This document shows, piece after piece, positions 8,489 through 16,592 of a DNA stretch of 64,000 nucleotides. The position numbers and the translations under genes are program-made. Source of the DNA: Chromobacterium sp. IIBBL 290-4 (lineage in GTDB: Bacteria; Pseudomonadota; Gammaproteobacteria; Burkholderiales; Chromobacteriaceae); assembly GCF_024207115.1 (NCBI RefSeq), contig NZ_CP100128.1, forward strand, positions 3,100,001 through 3,164,000, read 5' to 3'. The first letter of the stretch is position 1. Each line of letters starts with the position of its first letter. The notes beneath the pieces are model-generated. The model did no database searches. It had not been told where the DNA came from and saw only the letters and a list, made by a program, of their open reading frames with translations.

Positions 8489-9524
8489 GGCTTTGTTGCA
8501 CAAATCACCCTCCCAGCAGGCGGGGTAGAATGACGGCATGAGCAAGCCCGCCCCGCCCAAGTACAAGACCACCAACTGGAAGACCTACAATGCTGCGCTC
8601 AAGGCGCGTGGGTCGCTGATGATCTGGTTGGACCGTGACATGCGCTGGCATGGCTCTGCAGTCGGCAAACGTGGACGGACACCGACTTTCAGCGATGCCG
8701 CCATTCAGTTCTGCCTGACGATCAAATGCCTGTTCAATCTTGCGCTCCGACAGGCCGTGGGTATGGTGCAAAGCCTGCTCAAACTGGCGGGGCTGGACTG
8801 GCTGACGCCGGACTACAGCACCGTGTGCCGGCGGCAAAAGCATTTGCAGGTGGCCACTCCTTGCCGTCCAACCACGACCGGGCTGCACCTGTTGATCGAC
8901 AGCACCGGCATCAAGATGCTGGGTGAAGGCGAATGGAAAACGAAGAAACACGGCGCGGAGTACCGCCGTCAGTGGCGCAAGGTGCATTTGGGCATTGATG
9001 CGCAGACGCTGGAAATCCGGGCGATTGAAGTGACCGACAACGCGGTGGGCGATGCGCCAATGTTGCCGGAGTTGCTGGACCAGATTTCCGCGGGGGAAAG
9101 GATTGCTGCAGTAAGTGGCGATGGTGCCTACGACACCAAAGGCTGCCATGAAGCGATTGCCAAGCGAAAAGCCGAGGCGGTGATTCCTACCCGAAAGAAT
9201 GCCAAGCCGTGGAAGGAAAATCGGTTGGGCGCCCATGTCCGAAACGAGATACTGCGTGCTACCCGGCTCCTGGGTCGAGCGATCTGGAGGAAATGGAGCG
9301 GTTACCATCGCCGCAGCCTGGTGGAAACCAAGATGCGCTGTTTCAAGCTGCTGGGCGAGCGGGTAATGGCAAGGGACTTCGACCGTCAAGTCGCAGAGCT
9401 CCAAGTGCGAGCGGCGATCTTGAACCGCTTCACGCGGCTCGGGACGCCGATGACGGTGCGCATGCCATAAATCCGTCCGGGGAAAGGGGCTTTGCATGCC
9501 GAAGCCTATTTATGCAACAAAGCC
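8489..9524 (+). mobile_element. IS5-family insertion sequence, IS903-like group
   Basis: The element is bounded by inverted repeats: GGCTTTGTTGCACAAAT on the left (from 8489) and, read inward from 9524, GGCTTTGTTGCATAAAT on the right, differing by one base over 17. These resemble the IS903 type end. Length is 1036 bases with one transposase gene filling it. The nine bases on each side (GTTTTTTCG left, TCGCCAACA right) are not a direct repeat, so the expected target duplication is missing. This fits a deletion or recombination next to the element, as the missing centre of the flanking acetyltransferase gene also shows. Confidence 0.9.
8538..9470 (+). CDS. IS5-family transposase (intact)
   Basis: 310 aa and apparently full length. 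The DDE catalytic residues are seen in the expected contexts: Asp in LLIDSTGIKML (about residue 119), Asp in VSGDGAYDTKGCH (about 195) and Glu in SLVETKMRCFKLLG (about 263). The N-terminal part, NWKTYNAALKARGSLMIWLD, is typical of the IS903 group. It would cut and join the element's ends. No frameshift or internal stop was seen, so the element could still be mobile. An ATG with an upstream GTAGAATGACGGC region sets the start; the ribosome site is weak, as is common in transposases. Confidence 0.93.
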   Translation: MSKPAPPKYKTTNWKTYNAALKARGSLMIWLDRDMRWHGSAVGKRGRTPTFSDAAIQFCLTIKCLFNLALRQAVGMVQSLLKLAGLDWLTPDYSTVCRRQKHLQVATPCRPTTTGLHLLIDSTGIKMLGEGEWKTKKHGAEYRRQWRKVHLGIDAQTLEIRAIEVTDNAVGDAPMLPELLDQISAGERIAAVSGDGAYDTKGCHEAIAKRKAEAVIPTRKNAKPWKENRLGAHVRNEILRATRLLGRAIWRKWSGYHRRSLVETKMRCFKLLGERVMARDFDRQVAELQVRAAILNRFTRLGTPMTVRMP

Positions 9525-9744
9525 TCGCCAACATGGCGCATCACTTCAGGATTGCTATAAATTTCAAGCCAGCGATGAAGATGGCTGGCTGTCGGGGGAA
9601 TCAGCATCAGCCTATCGGTTTGGAGCGTTGGGATGTTTAACAACATGATTTTGGCTCATTATCGGCTTCGGCAAGGGGCGTTCTCAATGCAGAGAGCCAT
9701 TCAAATGTGGTCGTCAATTGCTATGAAGCAGCTTGAGTAACGGT

Positions 9745-10170
9745 CTACTCCCGCGTAAATCCAAGAACGCCTCTTCCCATTGCATTGCCAGCCGCCAGAG
9801 GATTGGGCATCCAGTCGGTGAAAACATGTAGCGCGTCGCCATCCAGCTGGTAGAAGCGTGCCTGCTCGGTGCCGTTCCAGGCTTCGTTCCAGGACGCGTC
9901 AATCGCGACGATGAACCTATCTCCATCTATCCGATACCGTCCGGTATAGGCCATCATCGTGCGGAAAAGCGCCGCCAGCTTTTCATCTTCCGCTCCCGGC
10001 TCCCGCGCCTTGGCGGTCACCAGCGCCATCATGCGCCCGTCTGCGCCGAAGATAAGATAACCATTGGGGGCTGAGCCCCATGGCTGGGTGCGTTCCTTGG
10101 AGGCTTGCAGCTCCAGCTCAAAAGAAAGCAATCGCCAGCTGCCGTGCAGTTTGCTGTCGCGTTCTGACAT
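9745..10170 (-). CDS. Lipocalin-like domain protein (small, cytoplasmic)
   Basis: 141 aa from the ATG giving MSERDSKLHGSWRLLSFELE. The opening L-x-G-x-W-x-L-x-S-F and the later YTGRYRIDGDRFIVAIDASWN are characteristic of the lipocalin-like family (PF13924 type), small beta-barrels of largely unknown function. There is no signal peptide, so it is probably cytoplasmic. The frame is open further upstream, but that part lacks family features and a ribosome site. It stands alone, next to the IS-damaged segment on one side and the DUF456/ppk1 pair on the other. Ligand and role cannot be stated. Confidence 0.7.
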   Translation of the reverse strand: MSERDSKLHGSWRLLSFELELQASKERTQPWGSAPNGYLIFGADGRMMALVTAKAREPGAEDEKLAALFRTMMAYTGRYRIDGDRFIVAIDASWNEAWNGTEQARFYQLDGDALHVFTDWMPNPLAAGNAMGRGVLGFTRE

Positions 10171-10482
10171 ATCCCATCCTGTCGCTGTTCGTCTGAAAAT
10201 TGGTGCTGTCGGATGCAGGCGCGTAGCCCCCGGGCAGTTGCATGCCAGAGCAGATAATAACCATGTTAGCACATTGGCATGAATGATAACGCGGGCCTGG
10301 ATGCCAAATGAATGCCGGCCGAGCCAGTGATTTTCATGCGCGCCAATGAAAACGGCGAGCCGCCAGGCCCGCCGTCATTCTTCATTTAAATCCATTGTCT
10401 ATGCCATGCCAGCTCAGGCCGGGAGGCTTGCGTCAGGCGGATAGCTCGGCATTCGCGCCAGTTGGGCGGCGGCCAGGCGGTT

Positions 10483-10971
10483 TTAGAACACCAGCGCCAG
10501 CGCGGCGGTAGCCAGCATGGCGAAGGCGCAGGCGATCTTGGCCACCGCGCCGGCGATGAAGCCGAGGAAGGTGCCGATGCCGACTTTGCCGGCCTGGAAG
10601 GCATCCTTGCGGGCGATGAATTCGCCTATCACCGCGCCGAGCAAGGGGCCGAGGATGACGCCAGCAATGCCGAAAAACATGCCGACCAGGCTGCCGATGA
10701 AGGCGCCCCACAGCGCTTGCTTACTGGCGCCGGTGGCTTTCGCCCCCAATAAGCCGGCCACAAAGTCTATCACCAGGCCCAGGGCCGCCAGCACGGCGAG
10801 TATGGTCAGGCTGATCATGCCGAGATGCTGGAAGTTATCCAGCCACCCGGCCAACAGCAGGCCGCCAAACAGCAGCGGCAAGCCGGGAATGGCCGGCAGC
10901 ACGGTGCCGGCGAGTCCCGCCAGCACCAGGAGCAGGGCGCCGGCGTAGCCGAAAATCAGCCCCGCCGTCAT
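10483..10971 (-). CDS. DUF456 family small membrane protein
   Basis: 162 aa, almost entirely hydrophobic. It shows the family pattern: an N-terminal helix leading into GLAGTVLPAIPGLPLLFGG, a central GLVIDFVAGLLGAKATGASK loop, and a Gly-rich GIAGVILGPLLGAVIGEFIA helix. About four to five membrane segments are expected. Its function is unknown in the literature I can recall. The start codon overlaps the ppk1 stop (ATGA), so it is translated with polyphosphate kinase; that coupling is the main functional hint, suggesting a role in phosphate or stress physiology at the membrane (inference). Confidence 0.88.
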   Translation of the reverse strand: MTAGLIFGYAGALLLVLAGLAGTVLPAIPGLPLLFGGLLLAGWLDNFQHLGMISLTILAVLAALGLVIDFVAGLLGAKATGASKQALWGAFIGSLVGMFFGIAGVILGPLLGAVIGEFIARKDAFQAGKVGIGTFLGFIAGAVAKIACAFAMLATAALALVF

Positions 10972-13058
10972 TCCGCGTCCGCTTTCTCGTCGTTCTGGCT
11001 GACGCCGGCGTAGCTTTCCAGCAGCTCGCGCTGGGCGCAGTGCGGCTTGCCGCGTCCGCCGCGACGTTTGTAGCTGCCGTCCGGCAGCATTTCCCAGCTG
11101 TTGACGTTGTCTTCCAGATACAGGCGCAGCGCTTCCTTGATGATGCGGCGCTTGAGCTTGTTGTCCAGGATGGGCACGCAGGTTTCGATGCGGCGGAAGA
11201 AGTTGCGGCTCATCCAGTCGGCGCTGGACATCAGCAGGTCTTCCTTGTGATCGTTGTAGAAGTAGAACACGCGCGGGTGTTCCAGGAAGCGGCCGACGAT
11301 GGAGCGCACCGAAATATTATCGGACAGGCCCGGCACGCCAGGCCGCAGCGCGCAGACGCCGCGGACGATCAGCTGGATCTTCACGCCGGCCTGGCTGGCG
11401 CGGTACAGCGCGTGAATGACTTGCGGCTCCAGCAGCGAGTTCATCTTGGCGATGATCTGCGCCGGCTTGCCGGCCAAGGCGTGCTCGGTTTCGCGCCCGA
11501 TGGACTGCATGATCATGCTGTGCAGCGTGAACGGGCTCTGGAACAGATGCTTGAGGCTGCCGGCGCGGCCCAGGCCGGTGAGCTGGACGAAGATGTCGTT
11601 GACGTCGCTGGCGATTTCCTCGTTGCAGGTCAGCAGGCCGAAGTCGGTATACAGCCGCGCGGTGCGCGGGTGGTAATTGCCGGTGCCCAGATGCACGTAG
11701 CGGCGCAGGCCATGCTCTTCGCGGCGCACCACCATCAGCATCTTGGCGTGGACCTTGTAGCCGATCACGCCGTACACCACGTGGGCGCCGGCGTCTTCCA
11801 GGCGGCTGGCCCAGCCGATATTGGCCTCTTCGTCGAAGCGGGCCATCAGTTCCACCACCACGGTCACCTGCTTGCCGGCGCGGGCGGCGGCGATCAGCGA
11901 TTCCATCAGCACCGAGTCGGTGCCGGTGCGGTACACCGTCATCTTGATCGCCACCACGTGCGGATCGGTCGCCGCGTGGGTGAGGAAGTCGATTACAGGC
12001 TGGAAGCTTTGGTAGGGGTGGTGCAGCAGCACGTCGCCCTTGCGTATGGTTTCGAACAGCGCGCCCTTTTTCTGCAGATTGGACGGCAGGGTGGGGGTGA
12101 ATTGCGAGAATTTCAGATCCGGGCGGTCCACCAGATCCGGTACCTGCATCAGTCGCACCAGGTTCACCGGGCCGTTGACGCGGTAGACGTCGCGCGGCTG
12201 CAGATTGAACTGGGTCAGCAGGAAGGTTTCCATATGCTGCGGGCAGGTATCGGCGATTTCCAGCCGCACTGCGTCGCCGAACTGGCGTTGGCGCAATTCG
12301 CCCTGCAGCGCGGTGCGCAGGTTCTTGAAGTCGTCGTCGTCCACCGACAACTCGCTGTCGCGGGTGACGCGGAATTGATAGCAGCCCTTCACCGTCATGC
12401 CGGGGAACAGCTCATGCACATGCGAGTGCAGGATGGACGACAGGAATACGAAGCAATGCGGGCGGCCGTCGCACACATCCGCAGGCAGCTTGATCACGCG
12501 CGGCAAGATGCGCGGCGCTTGCACGATGGCGGTGCCTGAGGCGCGGCCGAAGGCGTCGCGGCCCTCCAGCTCCACCGTGAAGTTCAGCGATTTGTTCAGC
12601 ACCTTGGGGAAGGGGTGGGACGGGTCCAGTCCGATCGGCGTCAGGATGGGCATCAGCTCGCGGAAGAAATAGTCCTTCACCCATTCCTGCTGTTGTTCGG
12701 TCCACTCGCTGCGGCGCAGGAAGACGATGCCCTCTTCGCGCAAGGCCGGAAACAGCACTTCGCTCATCGCCGCGTATTGGTCGCGCACCAGCTGATGGCT
12801 GGCGCGGGCCACCTTGGCCAGCGTCTGCTCCGGCGTGCCGCCATCGGCCAGCACCCGGTCAGGCGTGGCGTGGGCGGCGTCCTGCAGCCAGGCGACCCTG
12901 ACCTCGAAGAATTCGTCCAGGTTGGAGGAGACGATGCAGAGGAAGCGCAGACGCTCCAGCAGCGGCAGGCTGGGGTCCTCCGCTTGCGCCAGCACGCGGC
13001 GGTTGAATTCTATCAGTCCGAGTTCTCGGTTCAGCAACAGGTCTTGCGATTGTGACAT
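10968..13058 (-). CDS. ppk1: Polyphosphate kinase 1
   Basis: 696 aa, the usual PPK1 length. It reversibly polymerises the gamma-phosphate of ATP into inorganic polyphosphate. The N-terminal domain begins LLNRELGLIEFNRRVLAQA, and the catalytic phospholipase-D-like halves show YVHLGTGNYHPRTARLYTD, holding the autophosphorylated His, and DWMSRNFFRRIETCVPILD near the C-terminus. The ATG at 13058 is chosen because the preceding frame has no PPK sequence. It is coupled to the downstream DUF456 gene. Upstream lies yggX with its own terminator, so ppk1 probably has its own promoter in the 13059-13248 gap. Confidence 0.96.
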   Translation of the reverse strand: MSQSQDLLLNRELGLIEFNRRVLAQAEDPSLPLLERLRFLCIVSSNLDEFFEVRVAWLQDAAHATPDRVLADGGTPEQTLAKVARASHQLVRDQYAAMSEVLFPALREEGIVFLRRSEWTEQQQEWVKDYFFRELMPILTPIGLDPSHPFPKVLNKSLNFTVELEGRDAFGRASGTAIVQAPRILPRVIKLPADVCDGRPHCFVFLSSILHSHVHELFPGMTVKGCYQFRVTRDSELSVDDDDFKNLRTALQGELRQRQFGDAVRLEIADTCPQHMETFLLTQFNLQPRDVYRVNGPVNLVRLMQVPDLVDRPDLKFSQFTPTLPSNLQKKGALFETIRKGDVLLHHPYQSFQPVIDFLTHAATDPHVVAIKMTVYRTGTDSVLMESLIAAARAGKQVTVVVELMARFDEEANIGWASRLEDAGAHVVYGVIGYKVHAKMLMVVRREEHGLRRYVHLGTGNYHPRTARLYTDFGLLTCNEEIASDVNDIFVQLTGLGRAGSLKHLFQSPFTLHSMIMQSIGRETEHALAGKPAQIIAKMNSLLEPQVIHALYRASQAGVKIQLIVRGVCALRPGVPGLSDNISVRSIVGRFLEHPRVFYFYNDHKEDLLMSSADWMSRNFFRRIETCVPILDNKLKRRIIKEALRLYLEDNVNSWEMLPDGSYKRRGGRGKPHCAQRELLESYAGVSQNDEKADAE

Positions 13059-13248
13059 ACGATGTGCGAGCCAATATTTTGCGATGACGGAAACAATACA
13101 GCCAGGCTGCCGCCCAGGGGCTTGGTTGGCGTTCCAGAGGACCCGGCAGCGCCGGGCCTTCTCAAGGGGAAGAGGGCTTGCGCAGCCTTCTTGGGTGCAT
13201 CCCCATCCCCGCCCTTGCCCTGCAAGGGAGCTTCGCCCGTGAGACGGC

Positions 13249-13277
13249 AAAAAAAAACAGCCCTCGCTTGGAGGGCT
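13249..13277 (-). terminator. Rho-independent terminator of yggX
   Basis: On the minus strand AGCCCTC (13277-13271), loop CAAGC and GAGGGCT (13265-13259) form a 7-bp stem, then G and a run of nine T residues. It lies 11 bases after the yggX stop. A second perfect hairpin, CCCTTGC-CCT-GCAAGGG, sits near 13212-13228 without a T tract. Confidence 0.85.
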
Positions 13278-13288
13278 TGGTACGGCAA

Positions 13289-13561
13289 TTAGTTCTGCGG
13301 CGGGGTGTAGCCTGCCGGAGCGTCGGCGCCCTGGCCGAAGAAGTAGGCATCCAGCTGCGCCGCCAGATACTGGCGAGCGCGGGCGTCTGCCAGGCTGAGA
13401 CGGTTTTCGTTGATCAGCATGGTCTGGTAGCGCAGCCAGCCTTGCCAAGCTTCTTTGGAAACGCTTTCGAATACGCGCTTGCCCAGTTCGCCCGGCAGCG
13501 GCGGGAAGTCGAGGCCTTCGGCTTCGCGGCCCAGCTTGACGCAGTTTACAGTTCTGCTCAT
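13289..13561 (-). CDS. yggX: YggX-family Fe(2+)-trafficking / oxidative damage protection protein
   Basis: 90 aa starting [20 protein letters not shown], the almost invariant YggX N-terminus including the conserved Cys7. The rest, [18 protein letters not shown] and [19 protein letters not shown], also matches the family closely. In enterobacteria YggX limits damage to iron-sulfur clusters under oxidative stress and may ferry iron. The upstream in-frame ATG (three residues earlier) is not used by the family. It is a single-gene unit closed by a strong terminator. Often it lies next to mutY, but here it sits between argA and ppk1. Confidence 0.95.
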   Translation of the reverse strand: MSRTVNCVKLGREAEGLDFPPLPGELGKRVFESVSKEAWQGWLRYQTMLINENRLSLADARARQYLAAQLDAYFFGQGADAPAGYTPPQN

Positions 13562-13658
13562 GGCATCCATCCTTGCATGAAATCTGATTGGAACAATCGG
13601 CTATTGTGGCACAGCGCCCCCGGCCTTCCAACCTCGGCGGCATCATGGCTGTTAATTG

Positions 13659-14966
13659 TTACAGCTTCTTTACAAAGACCTTGGAGCGGCGCTGGTAATT
13701 GTAAAACTGTTGGCGCGACAGCGGCAGCGAGCTCTTGTCCGCCTCGCAGAAGCCGCGCTCGATGAACCAGTGCGCGGTTTGGGTGGTGAGCACGAACAGC
13801 GTCAGCAAGCCCTGGGTGCGCGCCTGGTATTCGACATGCCGCAGCAGCATTTCGCCAAAGCCGCCATCGCGTTTCTCCTGCGATACCGCCAGGCAGGCGA
13901 GCTCGGCGGTGTCGGCCTCGGGGAAGGGGTGCATCGCCACGCAGCCGTAAATCTTGCCGTCGTGCTCCAGCACTGAATATTCGCCGATTTCCACTTCCAG
14001 CCGCTCGCGGCTGCGGCGCACCAGGATGCCTTGCTCTTCCAGCGGCCGGATCAGGCCCAGGATGTCGCCGACGTCTTCGATGCTGGCATTGCGCACCCGC
14101 ACCAGCGGGTCGCGGGCGATCATGGTGCCGTTGCCGCCTCGGGTGAAGTGCTCCAGCAGCAGCGCGCCGTCCTGGTGGCGGCTGATCAAGTGGGCGCGGG
14201 GAATGCCTTCGCGAGTGGCGCGGACGCAGTAGGGCAGGTAAGTCTCCACGTCGTCTTGCAGCTCGCCGGCGGCCAGCAGTTCTTCGGCTTGATGGGAGGT
14301 GAGGGAGCTGATCAGCTCGCCGTCGCGCTCCACCACGCCGCGGCCCTCCACCACGAAGATCAGCTTCTCAGCCTTCAGCGCGATGGCGGTGTGGGTGGCC
14401 AGCTCTTCCATCGCCAGATTGAAGCTTTCGCCGGTCAGCGAATACCCCACCGGCGTGAGCAGCACCAGCTCGCCGCCATCCAGGCGCTGGCGGATGGCGG
14501 CGGCGTCCACGCGGCGCACCTGGCCGGTGTACTGCATGTCCACGCCGTCCAGCACGCCCAGCGGCTGGGCGGTCACGAAATTGCCGCCGGCCACGCGCAG
14601 ATGGGCGCCGTGCATGGACGAGTGCGGCATGCCCATGGATAGCCGCGCCTCCACGTCATGACGGGTGGCGCCGGCCGCCTGCTTGACGATGTCCATGGTG
14701 GCGGCGTCGGTGACGCGGCGGTCGCGATGGAACATCCGGGCGATGCCGTGGCGTTTGAGCAGGGTTTCGATCTGCGGGCGGATGCCGTGCACCAGTACGA
14801 TGCGCACGCCCAGGCTGACCAGCAGGTTGATGTCCTGCGCCATGCTGGAAAAGTCGCCGTCGAGCAGGCTATCGCCGCCCATGGCCAGCACAAAGGTCTT
14901 GCCGCGGTAGGCGTTGATATAGGGTGCGGCTTCGCGGAAAGTGAGGACGAACTCGCGTGTCAGCAT
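13659..14966 (-). CDS. argA: N-acetylglutamate synthase (first step of arginine synthesis)
   Basis: 435 aa with the two-domain bacterial ArgA layout: an N-terminal amino-acid-kinase-like domain (about residues 20-280, with VLAMGGDSLLDGDF and VRIVLVHGIRPQ) and a C-terminal GNAT domain (about 290-430, with LACLAVSQEKRDGGFGEMLL as the acetyl-CoA-binding motif). It transfers acetyl from acetyl-CoA to glutamate and is normally inhibited by arginine through the kinase-like domain. A GGAG ribosome site precedes the ATG. It is transcribed alone, downstream of ctpA and separated from it by a terminator. Confidence 0.95.
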   Translation of the reverse strand: MLTREFVLTFREAAPYINAYRGKTFVLAMGGDSLLDGDFSSMAQDINLLVSLGVRIVLVHGIRPQIETLLKRHGIARMFHRDRRVTDAATMDIVKQAAGATRHDVEARLSMGMPHSSMHGAHLRVAGGNFVTAQPLGVLDGVDMQYTGQVRRVDAAAIRQRLDGGELVLLTPVGYSLTGESFNLAMEELATHTAIALKAEKLIFVVEGRGVVERDGELISSLTSHQAEELLAAGELQDDVETYLPYCVRATREGIPRAHLISRHQDGALLLEHFTRGGNGTMIARDPLVRVRNASIEDVGDILGLIRPLEEQGILVRRSRERLEVEIGEYSVLEHDGKIYGCVAMHPFPEADTAELACLAVSQEKRDGGFGEMLLRHVEYQARTQGLLTLFVLTTQTAHWFIERGFCEADKSSLPLSRQQFYNYQRRSKVFVKKL

Positions 14967-15092
14967 GCGGCGGGCTCCAACCGGAAAAACATGATGGACA
15001 AGAATAACAGGATTGCATGGAATTTAGCGCAGCCAGCCCCATGCGGTTGACAAGAGCAGGCTGCTTTTTGCCGGATTTCGGCGGGCCAGGCA

Positions 15093-15127
15093 ATAAAAAT
15101 GCCGCCGGGCTGGCGCCGGGCGGCATT
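15093..15127 (-). terminator. Rho-independent terminator of ctpA
   Basis: On the minus strand ATGCCGCC (15126-15119) pairs with GGCGGCAT (15106-15099) around a GC-rich interior, followed by TTTTATT. It lies about 20 bases past the ctpA stop and closes the gpmI/envC/ctpA direction of transcription. Confidence 0.8.
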
Positions 15128-15146
15128 GTGGCGGAACGCTCGCGGA

Positions 15147-16565
15147 TCAGCTGCCGCGTTTTTGCAGGACTTGCTGCACCTTCAGCACATTCAGCGCTTG
15201 CGACAATTGGTAATCGTTCTTCGGGTTCGGTTCGCGCGGGCCGTACTGGCTTTCCTCGTTCGCCGGCTCCTTGGCCTTGTCGGGCTGGGGCGCGGGCTTG
15301 GCCTGGACGGGCGCCGGCTTGGCGGCGGGCTTGTTGTCCCCGTTCGGATTGGCCAGGTGATTTTCCAGGTCCGCTTCGCGGATGCGCAGCGCCTGGTCCG
15401 CGGAGGTCAGCGTGGCGTCTTCGGCGATCACGTCCGGCGTGATGCCCTTGGCCTGGATGGAGCGGCCGCTAGGCGTGAAGTAACGGGCGGTGGTCAGCTT
15501 GATGCCGCCCAGGCTGCCCAGCGGCAGCACCGACTGCACCGAGCCCTTGCCGAAGCTCTGGGTGCCGACCAGGACCGCGCGCTTCTGATCCTGCAGCGCG
15601 CCGGCGACGATTTCCGAGGCCGAGGCGGAGCCGCCGTTGATCAGCACCACCATGGGCACGTTGCGCGCTTGGGCGGGCAGCGTGGCCAGCGGGTCCCCGC
15701 CATTCTGCATGGCGTAGTTCTGCGGCGTGGCGGTCAGGCGCATCTTGGCGTCCGGCGTGCGGCCTTCGGTGTAGACCACCAGCTTGTCCTTGGCCAGGAA
15801 GGCGGACGACACGCCGACCGCGCTGGTCAGCAGGCCGCCCGGATCGTCGCGCAGGTCCAGCACCAGGCCTTTCAGCGGCTGCTTGTTGTCCTTGTAGAGC
15901 TTCTGCAAGCCCTGGGCCATATCCTCGGTCGTGTGCTCGGCGAAGCGGGAGATGCGCACGTAGCCGTAATCGGGCTCCAGCATCTTGTATTTGACGCTCT
16001 TGGTCTTGATCACGGCGCGCGCCAGCGTGAAGACCAGCGGCTTGGCTTCGTTCTTGCGGGCGACGGTCAGCGTGACCTTGCTGCCCGGCTTGCCGCGCAT
16101 CTTCTTCACCGCGTCGGTCAGCGACAGGCCGCGCACCGGGGTGTCGTCGATCTTGATGATCAGGTCGCCGCTCTTGATGCCGGCTTTTTGCGCCGGGGTG
16201 TCTTCGATGGGCGAGATCACCTTGACGAAGCCGTCTTCGGAGCTGATCTCGATGCCCAGGCCGCCGAACTCGCCCTGATTGTCTTCGCGCAGGTCCTTGA
16301 ACTCTTCCGGTCCCAGGTAGGCGGAGTGCGGATCGAGGCCGGACAGCATGCCCTTGATGGCTTCGTCGATCAGCTTCTTGTCTTCAACTGGCTCGACGTA
16401 GCTTTGTTTGATCAGGCTGAATACTTCTGCGAAGGTGCGCAGCTCGTTCAGCGGAAGCGGCGAGGCTTCTTTGTCTGCCAGCGCCTGCATGCTGAGGGTC
16501 AGGACGCCGCCGGCCATGGCTCCCGCCACCAACCAGGCTATCTTTTTCATTCTTTGGCTGCTCAT
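15147..16565 (-). CDS. ctpA: Carboxy-terminal processing peptidase (S41 family)
   Basis: 472 aa. The signal sequence MKKIAWLVAGAMAGGVLTLS directs it to the periplasm. A PDZ domain (about residues 95-175, GLGIEISSEDGFVKVISPIE) precedes the S41 catalytic domain with the Ser nucleophile in GGSASASEIVAGAL and the Lys general base in GTQSFGKGSVQSVLPL. It trims C-termini of envelope proteins and is often linked to peptidoglycan-hydrolase control, which fits its neighbour envC. The C-terminal tail (from about 405) is rich in Lys, Pro and Ala. Possible starts are 16583, 16565 and 16550; 16565 has a GGAG site, though at long spacing. Confidence 0.93.
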   Translation of the reverse strand: MSSQRMKKIAWLVAGAMAGGVLTLSMQALADKEASPLPLNELRTFAEVFSLIKQSYVEPVEDKKLIDEAIKGMLSGLDPHSAYLGPEEFKDLREDNQGEFGGLGIEISSEDGFVKVISPIEDTPAQKAGIKSGDLIIKIDDTPVRGLSLTDAVKKMRGKPGSKVTLTVARKNEAKPLVFTLARAVIKTKSVKYKMLEPDYGYVRISRFAEHTTEDMAQGLQKLYKDNKQPLKGLVLDLRDDPGGLLTSAVGVSSAFLAKDKLVVYTEGRTPDAKMRLTATPQNYAMQNGGDPLATLPAQARNVPMVVLINGGSASASEIVAGALQDQKRAVLVGTQSFGKGSVQSVLPLGSLGGIKLTTARYFTPSGRSIQAKGITPDVIAEDATLTSADQALRIREADLENHLANPNGDNKPAAKPAPVQAKPAPQPDKAKEPANEESQYGPREPNPKNDYQLSQALNVLKVQQVLQKRGS

Positions 16566-16592
16566 GCTGTGCAAGTTCTCCATTGCGGGCGT

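Larger units (their letters stand above)
8361..9646 (-). pseudogene. GNAT acetyltransferase gene, middle replaced by an insertion sequence
   Basis: The minus strand right of the IS (9646 down to 9525) encodes an in-frame RimJ-like N-terminus, MLLNIPTLQTDRLMLIPPTA, continuing SHLHRWLEIYSNPEVMRHVG and then running into the IS end, where it meets a stop at 9506-9508. Left of the IS (8488 down to 8361) one frame reads KKLGMQLDINLSVPDDQVWF and ends at a TGA; KLGM is the usual GNAT motif-B core. A typical enzyme of this family has about 170 residues, so roughly 90 central residues are missing. The gene is therefore inactivated by insertion plus deletion. The N-terminal identification is strong; assigning the C-terminal piece to the same gene is good but inferred. 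Confidence 0.75.
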
